DNA of 64,000 nt. It comes from Collinsella aerofaciens (GTDB lineage: Bacteria > Actinomycetota > Coriobacteriia > Coriobacteriales > Coriobacteriaceae). Below are positions 8,138-16,874 of the stretch, in pieces (the first letter of the stretch is position 1; every line of letters starts with the position of its first letter). The stretch lies in NCBI RefSeq assembly GCF_015553355.1, contig NZ_JADNGN010000001.1, forward strand, positions 13,388 through 77,387. The letters run 5' to 3'. The notes under the pieces are model-generated. The model was not told where the DNA came from. It saw only the letters and a program-made list of their open reading frames with translations, and ran no database searches. The position numbers and the translations under genes were made by a program.

Positions 8138-8770
8138 CTATCCCCTCTTCCTGGCTGCGTCGGCGGCGCGGCGTGCCAGCGCATCGGCGCGCGGCAACCA
8201 CGTGTCCAGCAGCTCATCGCACGCCGCCTCGAGCTCCTCGGCGCGTGCCCGGTCTTTCATGGACGTGGTGTTGGCAAAGAGCGTCAGGCTCGCGCCCTGC
8301 ATGGCGGCGCGGCAGAACACAGCACCGCACGCCACGTCGGACAGCAGCTGGCGCGATCCCTTGTCGGCCATGTCCTCGAGCAGCGCCAGCGCGCGCCCGC
8401 AGGCATCCATGATCCGATACGGAGGCATGGCCGCCACGTGCAACGCGTCCTGAATCGCCGCAGGTCGAGCCGGGTCCTCGCGCGAAATACCGTACGCCGC
8501 CGACACCTGCCCGTATGCACGAACGTCCTCGGCGACCAGGCCCACAAGCTCCTGAGCAAGCTCGTCTGCCTGGGCAAACGCGTGCGTCAGATCGTCCGCG
8601 CGATCGGCAAGCGCAGGGTTGGTCGCCCCGTAGCGAGCAACCATCCCGCAAAGCGAGGCGCCCAGCGCGCCCACAAAGGCGCTCGCGCTGCCGCCGCCGG
8701 GCACCGGCTCGCGCGCGGCAAGCGCCTCGGCAAATCCGCGGCAGGTCTTATCCATCATCTCTTGGCTCAT
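8138..8770 (-). CDS. fchA: Formimido-THF cyclodeaminase / methenyl-THF cyclohydrolase
   Basis: 210 residues of the FTCD cyclodeaminase family. The Gly-rich substrate motif PVPGGGSASAFVGALGASL sits at ~25-45. ATG 8770 has GAAGG nine bases upstream; an in-frame GTG six bases earlier is less likely. It precedes folD by 2 bp. In anaerobes FchA converts methenyl-THF to 10-formyl-THF alongside a monofunctional FolD and formate-THF ligase; that fits the degenerate FolD next door and fhs at 19190-20857. Deamination of 5-formimino-THF is the alternative role, but no histidine-degradation genes are in the window. Confidence 0.85.
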   Translation of the reverse strand: MSQEMMDKTCRGFAEALAAREPVPGGGSASAFVGALGASLCGMVARYGATNPALADRADDLTHAFAQADELAQELVGLVAEDVRAYGQVSAAYGISREDPARPAAIQDALHVAAMPPYRIMDACGRALALLEDMADKGSRQLLSDVACGAVFCRAAMQGASLTLFANTTSMKDRARAEELEAACDELLDTWLPRADALARRAADAARKRG

Positions 8771-8847
8771 ACGCACGCACCTTCAAGTCATATACATCGG
8801 TCGGGCGGCGACCGCCGACCAACCGCATCGAACACGTAATGGTGCTA

Positions 8848-8876
8848 AGTCTAGCCCATAAGCACATGAGCGTCAG
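8848..8876 (-). promoter_or_regulatory. Putative fchA-folD promoter
   Basis: On the minus strand CTGACG (8871-8876), a 17-base spacer and TAGACT (8848-8853) form a plausible sigma-70 promoter about 75 bases before fchA. The leader contains a hairpin around 8798-8820 (GGTCGG with CCGACC). No THF or ZTP riboswitch core was recognised. Confidence 0.4.
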
Positions 8877-8932
8877 CGCACCTGGCCATCGCAGATTTCT
8901 ATGACACACGATAGGCGGCAGCGACGCAAACA

Positions 8933-8948
8933 TGGGACACATGGCCCA
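8933..8948. promoter_or_regulatory. Palindromic operator candidate, copy 1
   Basis: TGGGACACATGGCCCA is an imperfect palindrome (TGGG-CA-TG-CCCA arms) 198 bp upstream of the first lipoprotein gene. The identical 16 bases occur upstream of its paralogue at 9888-9903. It probably binds a shared regulator. Confidence 0.5.
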
Positions 8949-9145
8949 CGTTTCGAGACTCCCGGGCAGCGGCAACTGGGGCATACATATAGATAAGGAG
9001 CCCTATGTTGGGGAAACGCTCACCACGGCACCGGACGACGAATGGAGGAACAACAGCACAGCAAACAAAGTCATCATGTGCGCGCAACCGCCGCCCCAAC
9101 AACCCACGGCACACGATGTCCCTGGCAGACAAGGAGGACGCCACC

Positions 9146-9748
9146 ATGAAGAAAAAGACCCTATCGATCCTTTCCCTTTGCATCGCCCTCTTTGCCGCGT
9201 TTGCCCTTGTCGGCTGCGGCGGGAGCGCATCGGGCGGAGGCGGCAGCACCTCAAAGAGCGAAAGTAAGGAAAAGGCCCCCGTCGCCGAAAAGACTGACTT
9301 TATCTGGTTTAAGGTCGAGATGCCCGAGAGCGTTGGCGTGAGCGACTCCGCCGGCAAGAACGCCGACAGGGTCCAGCTCACCTTCCCCGAGAACGAGAAC
9401 ACCACAGTCGACCGTTTCATCCCCGTTTGGCAAGAGAAGATGACGGCCGAAGAGTCCTTTGCAGAGCAGGCCGAAAGGCACACCGGAACGTTCCAGTGGG
9501 AGGATGGCGACCCCGTCGAGTACAACGGCAGAACATGGCTCACCGGAACGTGCAAGGACAACGGCGGCACTTATACCTACCTCTTTACCGACGTCGACAC
9601 GGGAAGCGTCTATATCATGATTAGGAACGTCGACCTTCACAAGAAAGAAGCCGAGGCGCTCCTCAACTCCATCGAGTTCCCCGATAACATGGAAGAGGCA
9701 ATTTCCGAGGCACGCGAAGTTGAGATTTCGAGCATCGAGATCAAGTAA
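9146..9748 (+). CDS. Lipoprotein of unknown function, paralogue 1
   Basis: 200 residues from ATG 9146, which follows AAGGAGG by eight bases. The start MKKKTL, a hydrophobic core and lipobox LVGC (Cys ~22) make a standard lipoprotein signal, followed by a Gly/Ser linker. The mature domain contains TDFIWFKVEMPE, DRFIPVW, WEDGDPVEYNGRTW and a C-terminal EVEISSIEIK. It is clearly homologous along its length to the next gene (9978-10571). I do not recognise the family. An in-frame upstream ATG at 9005 also has AAGGAG but would bury the lipoprotein signal. Confidence 0.8.
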   Translation: MKKKTLSILSLCIALFAAFALVGCGGSASGGGGSTSKSESKEKAPVAEKTDFIWFKVEMPESVGVSDSAGKNADRVQLTFPENENTTVDRFIPVWQEKMTAEESFAEQAERHTGTFQWEDGDPVEYNGRTWLTGTCKDNGGTYTYLFTDVDTGSVYIMIRNVDLHKKEAEALLNSIEFPDNMEEAISEAREVEISSIEIK

Positions 9749-9816
9749 CGGGACTCCGCACACGCCCACGTACGCGCGCCCCATTAAAACAACGGGCGCC
9801 CAACCCGGGGAGGGCC

Positions 9817-9840
9817 GACGGCACCGCCCCCCCCTCTTTT
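9817..9840 (+). terminator. Possible terminator after lipoprotein 1
   Basis: GGGGAGGG and GCCCCCCCC can pair with a short loop and are followed by TCTTTT, about 70 bases after the stop. The stem is imperfect. If real, the two lipoprotein genes are separate transcription units. Confidence 0.4.
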
Positions 9841-9887
9841 GCGCCCGAACATATTGCCACTTAACGGCGCAAATCCGGCCCTCAGAA

Positions 9888-9903
9888 TGGGACACATGGC
9901 CCA
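9888..9903. promoter_or_regulatory. Palindromic operator candidate, copy 2
   Basis: The same 16 bases TGGGACACATGGCCCA as at 8933-8948, here 75 bp upstream of the second lipoprotein gene. The sequences around the two copies diverge quickly, so the palindrome itself appears to be what is kept. Confidence 0.5.
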
Positions 9904-9977
9904 CCCTAGCGAGCCGTCCACGCGTACAGTAAAGGCAGGTAATCCATGGGCGGTTACAGATCGAGGAGGACACGACC

Positions 9978-10571
9978 ATGAAAAAGAAGGCCTTTGCGAT
10001 TCTCACCCTCTGCATCAGTCTCTTTGCCGCGGTTGCCCTGATGGGCTGTGGCGGAAGCGGCGGCGCTACCGGCAGTGGCGGTGGCGGCGGAGCAGAAAAG
10101 CCAGCCGTGGATATGAGGACCGACTTCATCTGGTTTAAGGTCGAGGTCCCCGAGGGCGTCGAGATCACCGACGTCGCAGGCGACACCGCCGACAGGGCCC
10201 AGTTTAAGTTCACTGAAAGCGAGCACGCCAGCGATCGCTTCATCCCCGTCTTCGACTCTGACAAGAACGCCGACGAGCTGTTCGACTACGAGGCAAAGTG
10301 GAATGCCAGCTTTGAGTGGACCGAGAATGACCCCGTCAAGTACAACGGCAAGACTTGGCGCAACGCTTCCTATACACACTCGGGCGGCGTAACGACTGAG
10401 TACTTCACCGACGTTGAAGGCGGCAGCGTGTACGTGCGCATCGACAACGTCGAGGAGCACAAGGATGCCGTCGAAACCATGATGAAGTCCCTGGAATTTG
10501 CCGACGACATTGCCAAGGCCAAGACCGAGGCCATGGATGTTAAGCTCGACGATATCGAGATTAAGCGCTAA
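9978..10571 (+). CDS. Lipoprotein of unknown function, paralogue 2
   Basis: 197 residues. The lipoprotein signal MKKKAFAILTLCISLFAAVALMGC has its lipobox Cys at ~24; a long Gly-rich linker follows. The mature part shares RTDFIWFKVEVPEGVE, DRFIPVF, WTENDPVKYNGKTW, YFTDVEGGSVYVRID and the C-terminal LDDIEIK with the upstream gene, so the two arose by duplication. AGGAGG precedes the ATG at suitable spacing. Function is unknown; the repeated aromatic-Gly pattern suggests a small beta-rich ligand or surface domain, but that is only an impression. Confidence 0.8.
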   Translation: MKKKAFAILTLCISLFAAVALMGCGGSGGATGSGGGGGAEKPAVDMRTDFIWFKVEVPEGVEITDVAGDTADRAQFKFTESEHASDRFIPVFDSDKNADELFDYEAKWNASFEWTENDPVKYNGKTWRNASYTHSGGVTTEYFTDVEGGSVYVRIDNVEEHKDAVETMMKSLEFADDIAKAKTEAMDVKLDDIEIKR

Positions 10572-10641
10572 GCGACTGGCGAGCGCAATGGGAAACACGA
10601 GCGCAGCGCAAGCAAGCGACAGTAACCCAGCGCTTCGTACT

Positions 10642-10675
10642 AAGGGAGGGCCGGTAAACCGACCCTCCCTTTCTT
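10642..10675 (+). terminator. Rho-independent terminator
   Basis: AAGGGAGGG and CCCTCCCTT pair around an inner GGT/ACC step, followed by TCTT. It lies about 70 bases after the second lipoprotein gene. Confidence 0.75.
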
Positions 10676-10875
10676 ATGCCGGCAGCCGACGAACACGAGG
10701 ATGCCGGACGCCGGAACCATCCCAGACACGGTAGCAACACAAATAGACAAGCACCCCAACACGTCCGCCCGCCGATTTATTGCACCGCGCAGACAATTAA
10801 ACCGGCACCTTTAAACATCTGGGCAGTATAGTGACCCAAACGAGTGCATAACCGCACCCTGCGAATGGAGGAGTT

Positions 10876-13341
10876 ATGACCGAACACCACGCCATCAGCC
10901 GTCGAGCATTCACGTTGGGCCTAGGACTCGCAGCATTGTCGCCATTTGTAAGCCTGCCCGAAACCGCGGGATTGGGCCTTCCCATGCGCGCGGCATTTGC
11001 AGAAGACGCACCCACACCGGCGGCCACCCTCGACAAGTTCGTCATTCGCCTTCGCCCCGCGGGCTACTTTCGTACCGCAAGCGTCAACCAAGACGGCAAC
11101 TTCAAGGGCAACGTCTGTCATCTGTTTAACGACGGCACGTCCAGCAAGCTCATCCTTGAGCACGTAGAGACCGATACAGATAATAGAAATTGGTATGCCA
11201 TCCGCACCCTGCTCAATTTCGAAGAGCACAAGAAGACGGGCTACAGCATTTGGTCGGTCGATGGCGACTCGGACAAAGATGGAAAGGTCATCCATGTATG
11301 GAGTGGCGAGCATGACGGCAAGGCCAGTCGCTCTTTTGCGTTCGAGCGTCAACCAAACGGTACCTATATCATCCGAGACCGCACGGTCGAGAAAGAAACC
11401 GAGAAAAAAGACATTAAGTACCTGGCCATAGAAAAGGACGGCAAAGACCAGGACAACAATAAGATCTGCCATAAGAGTAAGAGCATTCCGTGGGAGCTCG
11501 AGCTTGTCGGTTACGACAAGGGCGAGATCAATACCACGGTTAGAAGTATCGACTGGATCACGTATAGCAGCTACGTCGACGGACCATGCTGGATGAAATA
11601 CGTCGACGGCAACAAATACCTCGACGAGCTGAGCATCCCGGGCACGCATGATTCAAGCACCTGCAGCGTCGACAACGACACCGAGCCCCAAACCTCGCTT
11701 GCAAAGTGCCAGCAGGATTACATCCCCACGCAGCTGCTCGAAGGCATTCGCTATTTTGATATCCGACTTGGAAAGAACAACGAGAACGGCGACCCCGGCA
11801 TCGACCATGGAATATGCTACCTGCTCAAAAAAGACGGGGGCTTTATACATCTCTCCGATGTCATCGGTTACTTCAAAACATTTTTGAACGAAAACCCGTC
11901 AGAAGCGCTCATCATGCTGGTGTCACGAGGCAACGACGAAGCCACCGACGACAGTGTTACGACGGCTTTCGCCAATGTTATGGACAATAACTCCGATCTG
12001 TTCTATACGTCGAGCCATGTCCCCACACTGAACGAGGTGCGCGGAAAGATCGTCTTGTTGCGTCGATTTAAACTCGCCGGCGACAGTGTAGACGGCCACA
12101 CGTGGGGCCTCGACCTCACCGAATGGGACGACAAAATCAAGACGCATTCCGGAAAGTCCATGTGCCTCGTGAAATACGAGCAAGGCTTTGAGGCTGCGGG
12201 CAATACGGGCGACAAAGAGCCCTATAGCACAGCGGTATATGCTCAAGACCATTACAACTGCACGGGGTCCAGTAAAATCGACTGGGTCGATATGGCCCTG
12301 AAGGCAGCGTCCGAGTTCGAGCGCAGCACCGTAGATATCACTGCCGCGGACGGGACAACGGTGCAGGCAACGGAGCGCTGCTGGTTTATCAACTACACGA
12401 GCTGCACGCAAAACAACCCTTTTACCGCAGCGCGAGTGGTCGACGAGCACCTGTACAAGAGCTCGTATATAAACAATAGCGGAGTTGAGAGCACAAAGGC
12501 GGACTGCCGCAAGCACATTGGCATCATTGCGTCCGACTTTGTTGATGCGGCACTGGCCCGAAGCATCTACCAGCGCAATTACGATACGCAGCACAAGCAG
12601 ACGGCTTCGTGCTACCTCCCAGCCCGCATGCACATGACATATGGTGACTCGCTGAGCGACGCCTCGCTCCAGGACGGCAAGACCGTTGGCGAGGGTCATT
12701 TCCGCCTCGTCGACAGCAGCAACGTACTCAACGTGGCGGCTTCGGGAAGCGCTTTTGCCATCGAATACGTTGATGTCGATGCCTTGGGCAATGAGACCGT
12801 TATAGGGCTGCAGGGATCCGTGCCCATCGATATCGATCCGCGCGTGCTGACGCCTCATTTTGAGGGACTCGAAGGCCTTAAGGCCGGCGAGGACGTGCGC
12901 GCCAAGATTGCGGCATCACTCGAGGGCAAGCTCGAAGGCGATGCCTGCACAGCACAGCTCGAGTTTGTGCACGACGCAAACGGCGCTCCGGGCACGGCGA
13001 TGGCCGAGGGCGAGGCATTTGCCGCAGGGACGTACTGGGTGCGCGCGAAAGGCCTTTTGGGCGATGCGGCGCAAAACTACACGCTTGCCACCGACGGAGC
13101 CGCAAGCTTTGCCGTGACGGCCTCGGGCGGCGCAGGCGGCAATGGCAACGATGCCAACGCAGGAAGCGCTGATAAGAACGGTAAGGGCAACAAGGGCAAG
13201 GGCTCGGGCGGAAAGCTCGCCGACACGGGCGACGGCTCTGGAGTTGCCGCCGGGCTCGCTGCCGCCGCCATAGCTACAACGGTCGCCGGCACGGCAATGC
13301 TTGTCAACGACCGCGAAGACAGTGAAGGCGCTAGCGAATAG
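10876..13341 (+). CDS. Tat-exported, sortase-anchored PI-PLC-like protein
   Basis: 821 residues; GGAGG precedes ATG 10876. The signal has a twin-arginine pattern (SRRAFTLGLGLAAL, ~9-22). An N-terminal domain of ~200 residues may be beta-trefoil-like. The central domain matches phosphatidylinositol-specific phospholipase C: LSIPGTHDSS with His258, ILEGIRYFDIRL-like context, and IDHGICY with His311, the spacing expected for the general base and acid of bacterial PI-PLC. C-terminal beta-rich segments, a Gly/Asn/Lys linker, LADTG (~781-785), a hydrophobic helix and a charged tail form a sortase signal of the LAxTG type. It should act at the cell surface on phosphoinositides or GPI-like glycolipids. 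Substrate is not provable from sequence. Confidence 0.85.
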   Translation: MTEHHAISRRAFTLGLGLAALSPFVSLPETAGLGLPMRAAFAEDAPTPAATLDKFVIRLRPAGYFRTASVNQDGNFKGNVCHLFNDGTSSKLILEHVETDTDNRNWYAIRTLLNFEEHKKTGYSIWSVDGDSDKDGKVIHVWSGEHDGKASRSFAFERQPNGTYIIRDRTVEKETEKKDIKYLAIEKDGKDQDNNKICHKSKSIPWELELVGYDKGEINTTVRSIDWITYSSYVDGPCWMKYVDGNKYLDELSIPGTHDSSTCSVDNDTEPQTSLAKCQQDYIPTQLLEGIRYFDIRLGKNNENGDPGIDHGICYLLKKDGGFIHLSDVIGYFKTFLNENPSEALIMLVSRGNDEATDDSVTTAFANVMDNNSDLFYTSSHVPTLNEVRGKIVLLRRFKLAGDSVDGHTWGLDLTEWDDKIKTHSGKSMCLVKYEQGFEAAGNTGDKEPYSTAVYAQDHYNCTGSSKIDWVDMALKAASEFERSTVDITAADGTTVQATERCWFINYTSCTQNNPFTAARVVDEHLYKSSYINNSGVESTKADCRKHIGIIASDFVDAALARSIYQRNYDTQHKQTASCYLPARMHMTYGDSLSDASLQDGKTVGEGHFRLVDSSNVLNVAASGSAFAIEYVDVDALGNETVIGLQGSVPIDIDPRVLTPHFEGLEGLKAGEDVRAKIAASLEGKLEGDACTAQLEFVHDANGAPGTAMAEGEAFAAGTYWVRAKGLLGDAAQNYTLATDGAASFAVTASGGAGGNGNDANAGSADKNGKGNKGKGSGGKLADTGDGSGVAAGLAAAAIATTVAGTAMLVNDREDSEGASE

Positions 13342-13435
13342 GCCAGCCGACCGTTTGGACACATCGACTCAATGGGGGGCGCAGGACACCGTTCTGTGCC
13401 CCCGATTTTTACCTTGGCCCAAACGCCGCCATAGG

Positions 13436-13705
13436 CTACATCACCATGTTCAGCGCGTTAACAAACTCCTGGGCCTTCGCACGGCTGCTCAGGCTAAAAA
13501 CACAAGCAGTCAACAGCCTGTTACGCAGAAAAACATCGCGGCCCTTGATCCTGTTGACCCCCGTAATGTCCTTAAGATAGACAATCTCGGTGTGCTTGCC
13601 ACCAAAAGTGCCCTTCTTGAGCACCTCGATACGATTGGGGTAGATCTTAACGTCTTTAAACCTACCCGAACCTTTGTCCTGGAATAGCAGCGTGTTGTTG
13701 TCCAT
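13436..13705 (-). CDS. Small PH-like domain protein
   Basis: 89 residues from ATG 13705, which has GGGAG seven bases upstream; a GTG 45 bases earlier lacks a ribosome site. The sequence alternates short beta strands (TLLFQDKGSGRF, DVKIYPNRIEVLKKG, TEIVYLKDITGV) and ends in a helix (RAKAQEFVNALNMV), the layout of bacterial PH-like domains. There are no membrane segments or catalytic motifs. It probably acts as an intracellular binding module. Function unknown. Confidence 0.65.
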   Translation of the reverse strand: MDNNTLLFQDKGSGRFKDVKIYPNRIEVLKKGTFGGKHTEIVYLKDITGVNRIKGRDVFLRNRLLTACVFSLSSRAKAQEFVNALNMVM

Positions 13706-13873
13706 ACGCGTCACTCCCGTGGGGTTCGCTAAAACTGTCTCTATTGCCACATTTTAGTCACCGCAAGGCTCCCATGCGAAGGTGCCAGACAGCAAAGCAA
13801 TTCGTGTCCGCGCGAGGCTTTAAACTAAATGCAATCAAGATGCATTCCACAAGAGGAAAGTGGGGCGACAGTG

Positions 13874-14923
13874 ATGGGCGAACTGGTAAACCGTGGAGAA
13901 TCGGCAATCGTGCCCGAAGGTTTTTACAAGCAGGTCTCCTCAATTCTCAACGCCGCTCGCGACAAGGCCTATACCGCCGTTAACTTTGCGATGGTTGAGG
14001 CGTATTGGGAGATCGGCAAGAGCATTGTTGACGAGCAGGGCGGAGAGGAGCGCGCAGCATATGGGGAGGCATTGATTGCAGGCCTCTCCAGAAGGCTTAC
14101 CGCGGATTTCGGAAGAGGCTTTGGCATCGCAAACCTTCGCAATATGCGTCAGTTCTTTCTTGCGTTTCCAATTCGCGACGCACTGCGTAGCGAATTGAGC
14201 TGGACTCATTACCGCAGGTTGATGCGCATCCCCGACCCTGATGCTCGCGCCTGGTACATGAACGAATGCGCCGATTCTCGTTGGAGCACGCGTCAGCTCG
14301 AGCGCCAGATCAACACCATGTTCCGCGAGCGCCTACTTGCCAGCAAGGACAAAGAGGCCGTCACCCAGGAAATCCAAAAGAGCGCCCCGGCTCGTCGCCC
14401 CGAGGATATCATCCGCGACCCATATGTACTGGAGTTTTTAGGTTTCTCGGACGATGCTACGTTTCGTGAGAGCGATCTAGAGCAGGCGCTCATCACGCAT
14501 CTTCAGAAGTTCCTGCTGGAGCTTGGCCGTGGCTTCGCTTTCGAGGCGCGCCAAAAGCGCATCACCTTTGATGGGCGCCATTTCTATATTGACCTTGTTT
14601 TTTACAACTATCTGATGCGCTGCTTCGTGCTCATCGACCTTAAGACCGATGACCTTACGCATCAGGACCTGAGCCAGATGCAAATGTATGTGAACTACTA
14701 CACGCGCGAACTCATGAACGAAGGCGACAATCCGCCCATAGGCATCGTGCTCTGCGCGGACAAAAGCGATTCGATCGTCGAGTACACGCTGCCCGAAGAC
14801 AACGACCAAGTGTTTGCCGCCAAATACCTGCCATATCTTCCAAGCAAGGAAGAGCTGGCGCGCGAGCTGAGTGCCGAGTACCGCGCCATCAACGAAGCGA
14901 CCAATGGCGAAACGCAAGGGTAG
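13874..14923 (+). CDS. YhcG/DUF1016-family PD-(D/E)XK nuclease
   Basis: 349 residues from ATG 13874; GTG 13871 and an ATG at 13829 are weaker options. The N-terminal DUF1016 part has NFAMVEAYWEIGKSIV, FGRGFGIANLRNMRQFFLAFP and LSWTHYRRLMRI. The C-terminal PD-(D/E)XK core shows FYIDLVFYN, CFVLIDLKT and QMQMYVNYYTREL, with Asp and Lys-bearing strands intact. Family members are often near restriction-modification genes or phage-defence loci; here it stands alone between a PH-like protein and a zinc-ribbon protein. GC is lower than neighbouring housekeeping genes by eye, so horizontal acquisition is plausible. Confidence 0.85.
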   Translation: MGELVNRGESAIVPEGFYKQVSSILNAARDKAYTAVNFAMVEAYWEIGKSIVDEQGGEERAAYGEALIAGLSRRLTADFGRGFGIANLRNMRQFFLAFPIRDALRSELSWTHYRRLMRIPDPDARAWYMNECADSRWSTRQLERQINTMFRERLLASKDKEAVTQEIQKSAPARRPEDIIRDPYVLEFLGFSDDATFRESDLEQALITHLQKFLLELGRGFAFEARQKRITFDGRHFYIDLVFYNYLMRCFVLIDLKTDDLTHQDLSQMQMYVNYYTRELMNEGDNPPIGIVLCADKSDSIVEYTLPEDNDQVFAAKYLPYLPSKEELARELSAEYRAINEATNGETQG

Positions 14924-15318
14924 CAGCACGTTGCGACCGAAACCACCGCAGCCGTCGCAGGCGCACTCGCGGTTGCGACGCACGCTACGAAACAATACCG
15001 GTCATGGACGCCGGCAACGACATTCTAGCCGTGGCTGGCGAGCGTGACCTGACAGGCAAAGACGCGGCCTTCGTCTGATGTTGGTCCATTGGCTGCCACA
15101 GAAAAGGGCCGGTTGCAGCCGGCCCTTTAGACGATAGCACCTGCGTTGCCCGCGCTTCCGAAGTGTGACTAACTGAGGAGCGGGTTCCGTGGCACAACCT
15201 GATCTTGCCCAGCGAGGCGGCCCTTTTGCAGCCGGTCCACCGTTTATTTACATCTACCCCCTGCCAAACTACCGGATGGCAGCCCCCATGCCTGCGAGCC
15301 GTCCCGTGCTGGGCTTCC
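14924..15318. other. 395-bp gap between converging genes
   Basis: I see no gene, tRNA or known structured RNA here. It holds a terminator hairpin (15103-15128) and a weaker related stem near 15214-15235 with GCAGCCGG and GGCCC elements. Confidence 0.5.
15103..15128 (-). terminator. Terminator hairpin
   Basis: AAAGGGCCGG pairs perfectly with CCGGCCCTTT around a six-base loop. On the minus strand it ends in TTTTC, so it would end transcription from the zinc-ribbon gene ~190 bases upstream; it could work weakly in the other direction too. Confidence 0.7.
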
Positions 15319-16656
15319 CTACTTCCCAAAGATCGCAGCGAGCAAGCCCTTGCGTTTGGGCTTCTCCTCTCGGCAGGAACCCTCGGCAACCGCTGCAACC
15401 TGGCGCGGTTGCTCGCCGCCTCCACGGCGCACGATCTGGTATAGGAACGGAGATTTAACATATTTGACCTCGACGGGCGTGGCGTGTACGGTGCTCTCAC
15501 CGGACAGATGCAGGCTCGGGCTGAGCGGCGCCACGATATGCGTTTCGCGCTTGTCGCTAAACACCACCGCGGCCGCACGACCCGTCTGGCCGTTTACGGC
15601 AATGCGCACCTGCTCGCCATCGCGGCCATCCGTCGCCGGACGATCGACAAAGTAGACCGGCACCATCACCAGGCCATCCTTATGCTTGCGGGCCTTGCGC
15701 GCCCAGGTTCGGATGCTCTTTTTATTGAGCCCCAGTACGGCCTCGGCATCGTTGCCCGCAACGTCGAGCGCCAACTTATCAATGACCACCTGGTCCTTGG
15801 TAGATGCATCGACGGAGACAACGCGGAAGTCGCCTTCCTGCATGGCGGGATCGAACGGCCCAACCTTGGCAAAGTCCCACGGCTCCAAAATTCCCATAAG
15901 GCGAACATCCAGGTAGTTTGCCCTGGGATATGCCCAGTCGAGCACCTCGTAGTACACCAAGGTCTCCTTGCTCAGGCCCTTGCCCGGGAAGCTCGCCATC
16001 ATGCGCAGGTCCGCCAGCGCCATGGGGAAGTAGAAGAGCATCATGTCGTTTTGGATCGCGTCTTCCACGTCGTGCCCGGCAAAGGCCTCCGCATACTGGC
16101 GCACCAGCTGCAGCGCGTTGGCACGTGCCTGCTGCGGCGAGATTTCGCAGGGAATGCCCTGCTCCGGCACATACTCCGCACCCACGCCCATGGTCAGACG
16201 CTTGCTAAACGTACCGGGCCTGAGCAGGTCGGCAATGCCGATCTTGTTGCCGCAGGACGGGCACTCAAACACACGCTGCGTTGACTCGCCCTCAAAGGAC
16301 GCTCCGCAGAAGGGGCAAGGAATGCTCACATGCGTGACCTCTTGGAACTCCTGCGCCGTGCCGCGATCCTCCCACAGCAGATGTTCCAGAACCGACTGAT
16401 TGCGCCAGTGCGAATTGAAGAAATACCAGTCCGGGTCCTCCGGGCGCTCGAGTTGCGACACATGCGTGAGCTTGAGCAGTCCATCTACCACCGTCAGCGG
16501 CGTATGGCGAATGCCCAGGGCGCTCTTGGGCTCCCCCGCATCAGCCTGCCACGGAACGACCGTGCCGCAATAGGCGCACTCAAAGCTGCGCTTAGCCTGG
16601 TGCGAGTACATAGGGCCGCCGCAGTTTTGACATTTAATGGCAAACATCTCGTCCAT
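15319..16656 (-). CDS. Zinc-ribbon protein of unknown function
   Basis: 445 residues from ATG 16656, with AAGGAGG eight bases upstream. Three likely metal-binding Cys pairs occur: CQNCGGPM and CAYCGTVV at the N-terminus, CPFCGASF and CPSCGNKI at ~105-135. The first pair set forms one zinc ribbon and the second another. The remaining ~300 residues lack recognisable catalytic motifs; the segment after the second ribbon is mixed alpha/beta. The tail EEKPKRKGLLAAIFGK is basic with a small hydrophobic end. It may be a membrane-associated sensor or scaffold, but I cannot assign a role. Confidence 0.7.
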   Translation of the reverse strand: MDEMFAIKCQNCGGPMYSHQAKRSFECAYCGTVVPWQADAGEPKSALGIRHTPLTVVDGLLKLTHVSQLERPEDPDWYFFNSHWRNQSVLEHLLWEDRGTAQEFQEVTHVSIPCPFCGASFEGESTQRVFECPSCGNKIGIADLLRPGTFSKRLTMGVGAEYVPEQGIPCEISPQQARANALQLVRQYAEAFAGHDVEDAIQNDMMLFYFPMALADLRMMASFPGKGLSKETLVYYEVLDWAYPRANYLDVRLMGILEPWDFAKVGPFDPAMQEGDFRVVSVDASTKDQVVIDKLALDVAGNDAEAVLGLNKKSIRTWARKARKHKDGLVMVPVYFVDRPATDGRDGEQVRIAVNGQTGRAAAVVFSDKRETHIVAPLSPSLHLSGESTVHATPVEVKYVKSPFLYQIVRRGGGEQPRQVAAVAEGSCREEKPKRKGLLAAIFGK

Positions 16657-16874
16657 GGAAACGTCCTCCTTTGCACAGGGGCTGTCGACATTAAGTATGT
16701 CGAGCAAGCAGGCACATGCCCATACCCATGTGGCCCAAAATGGACCACCCAGGCAGACGAGAAGGCTCGCTCGTTAGCACCAGCAGACTATTGCTGCATT
16801 TTCTGAGCATCGGTGCACGGCGCCCCCGCGCGAGCTACACTATCCCCTTAAACATGATTGTGAGGACGACCACT

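Noticed and set aside
8777-8930. THF or ZTP riboswitch upstream of fchA
   Set aside because: Only a simple hairpin near 8798-8820 is visible; neither aptamer core was seen.
14924-15318. Possible SRP RNA, 6S RNA or tRNA
   Set aside because: None of the characteristic conserved cores (for example the SRP GGAAG tetraloop region or a T-arm) was found.
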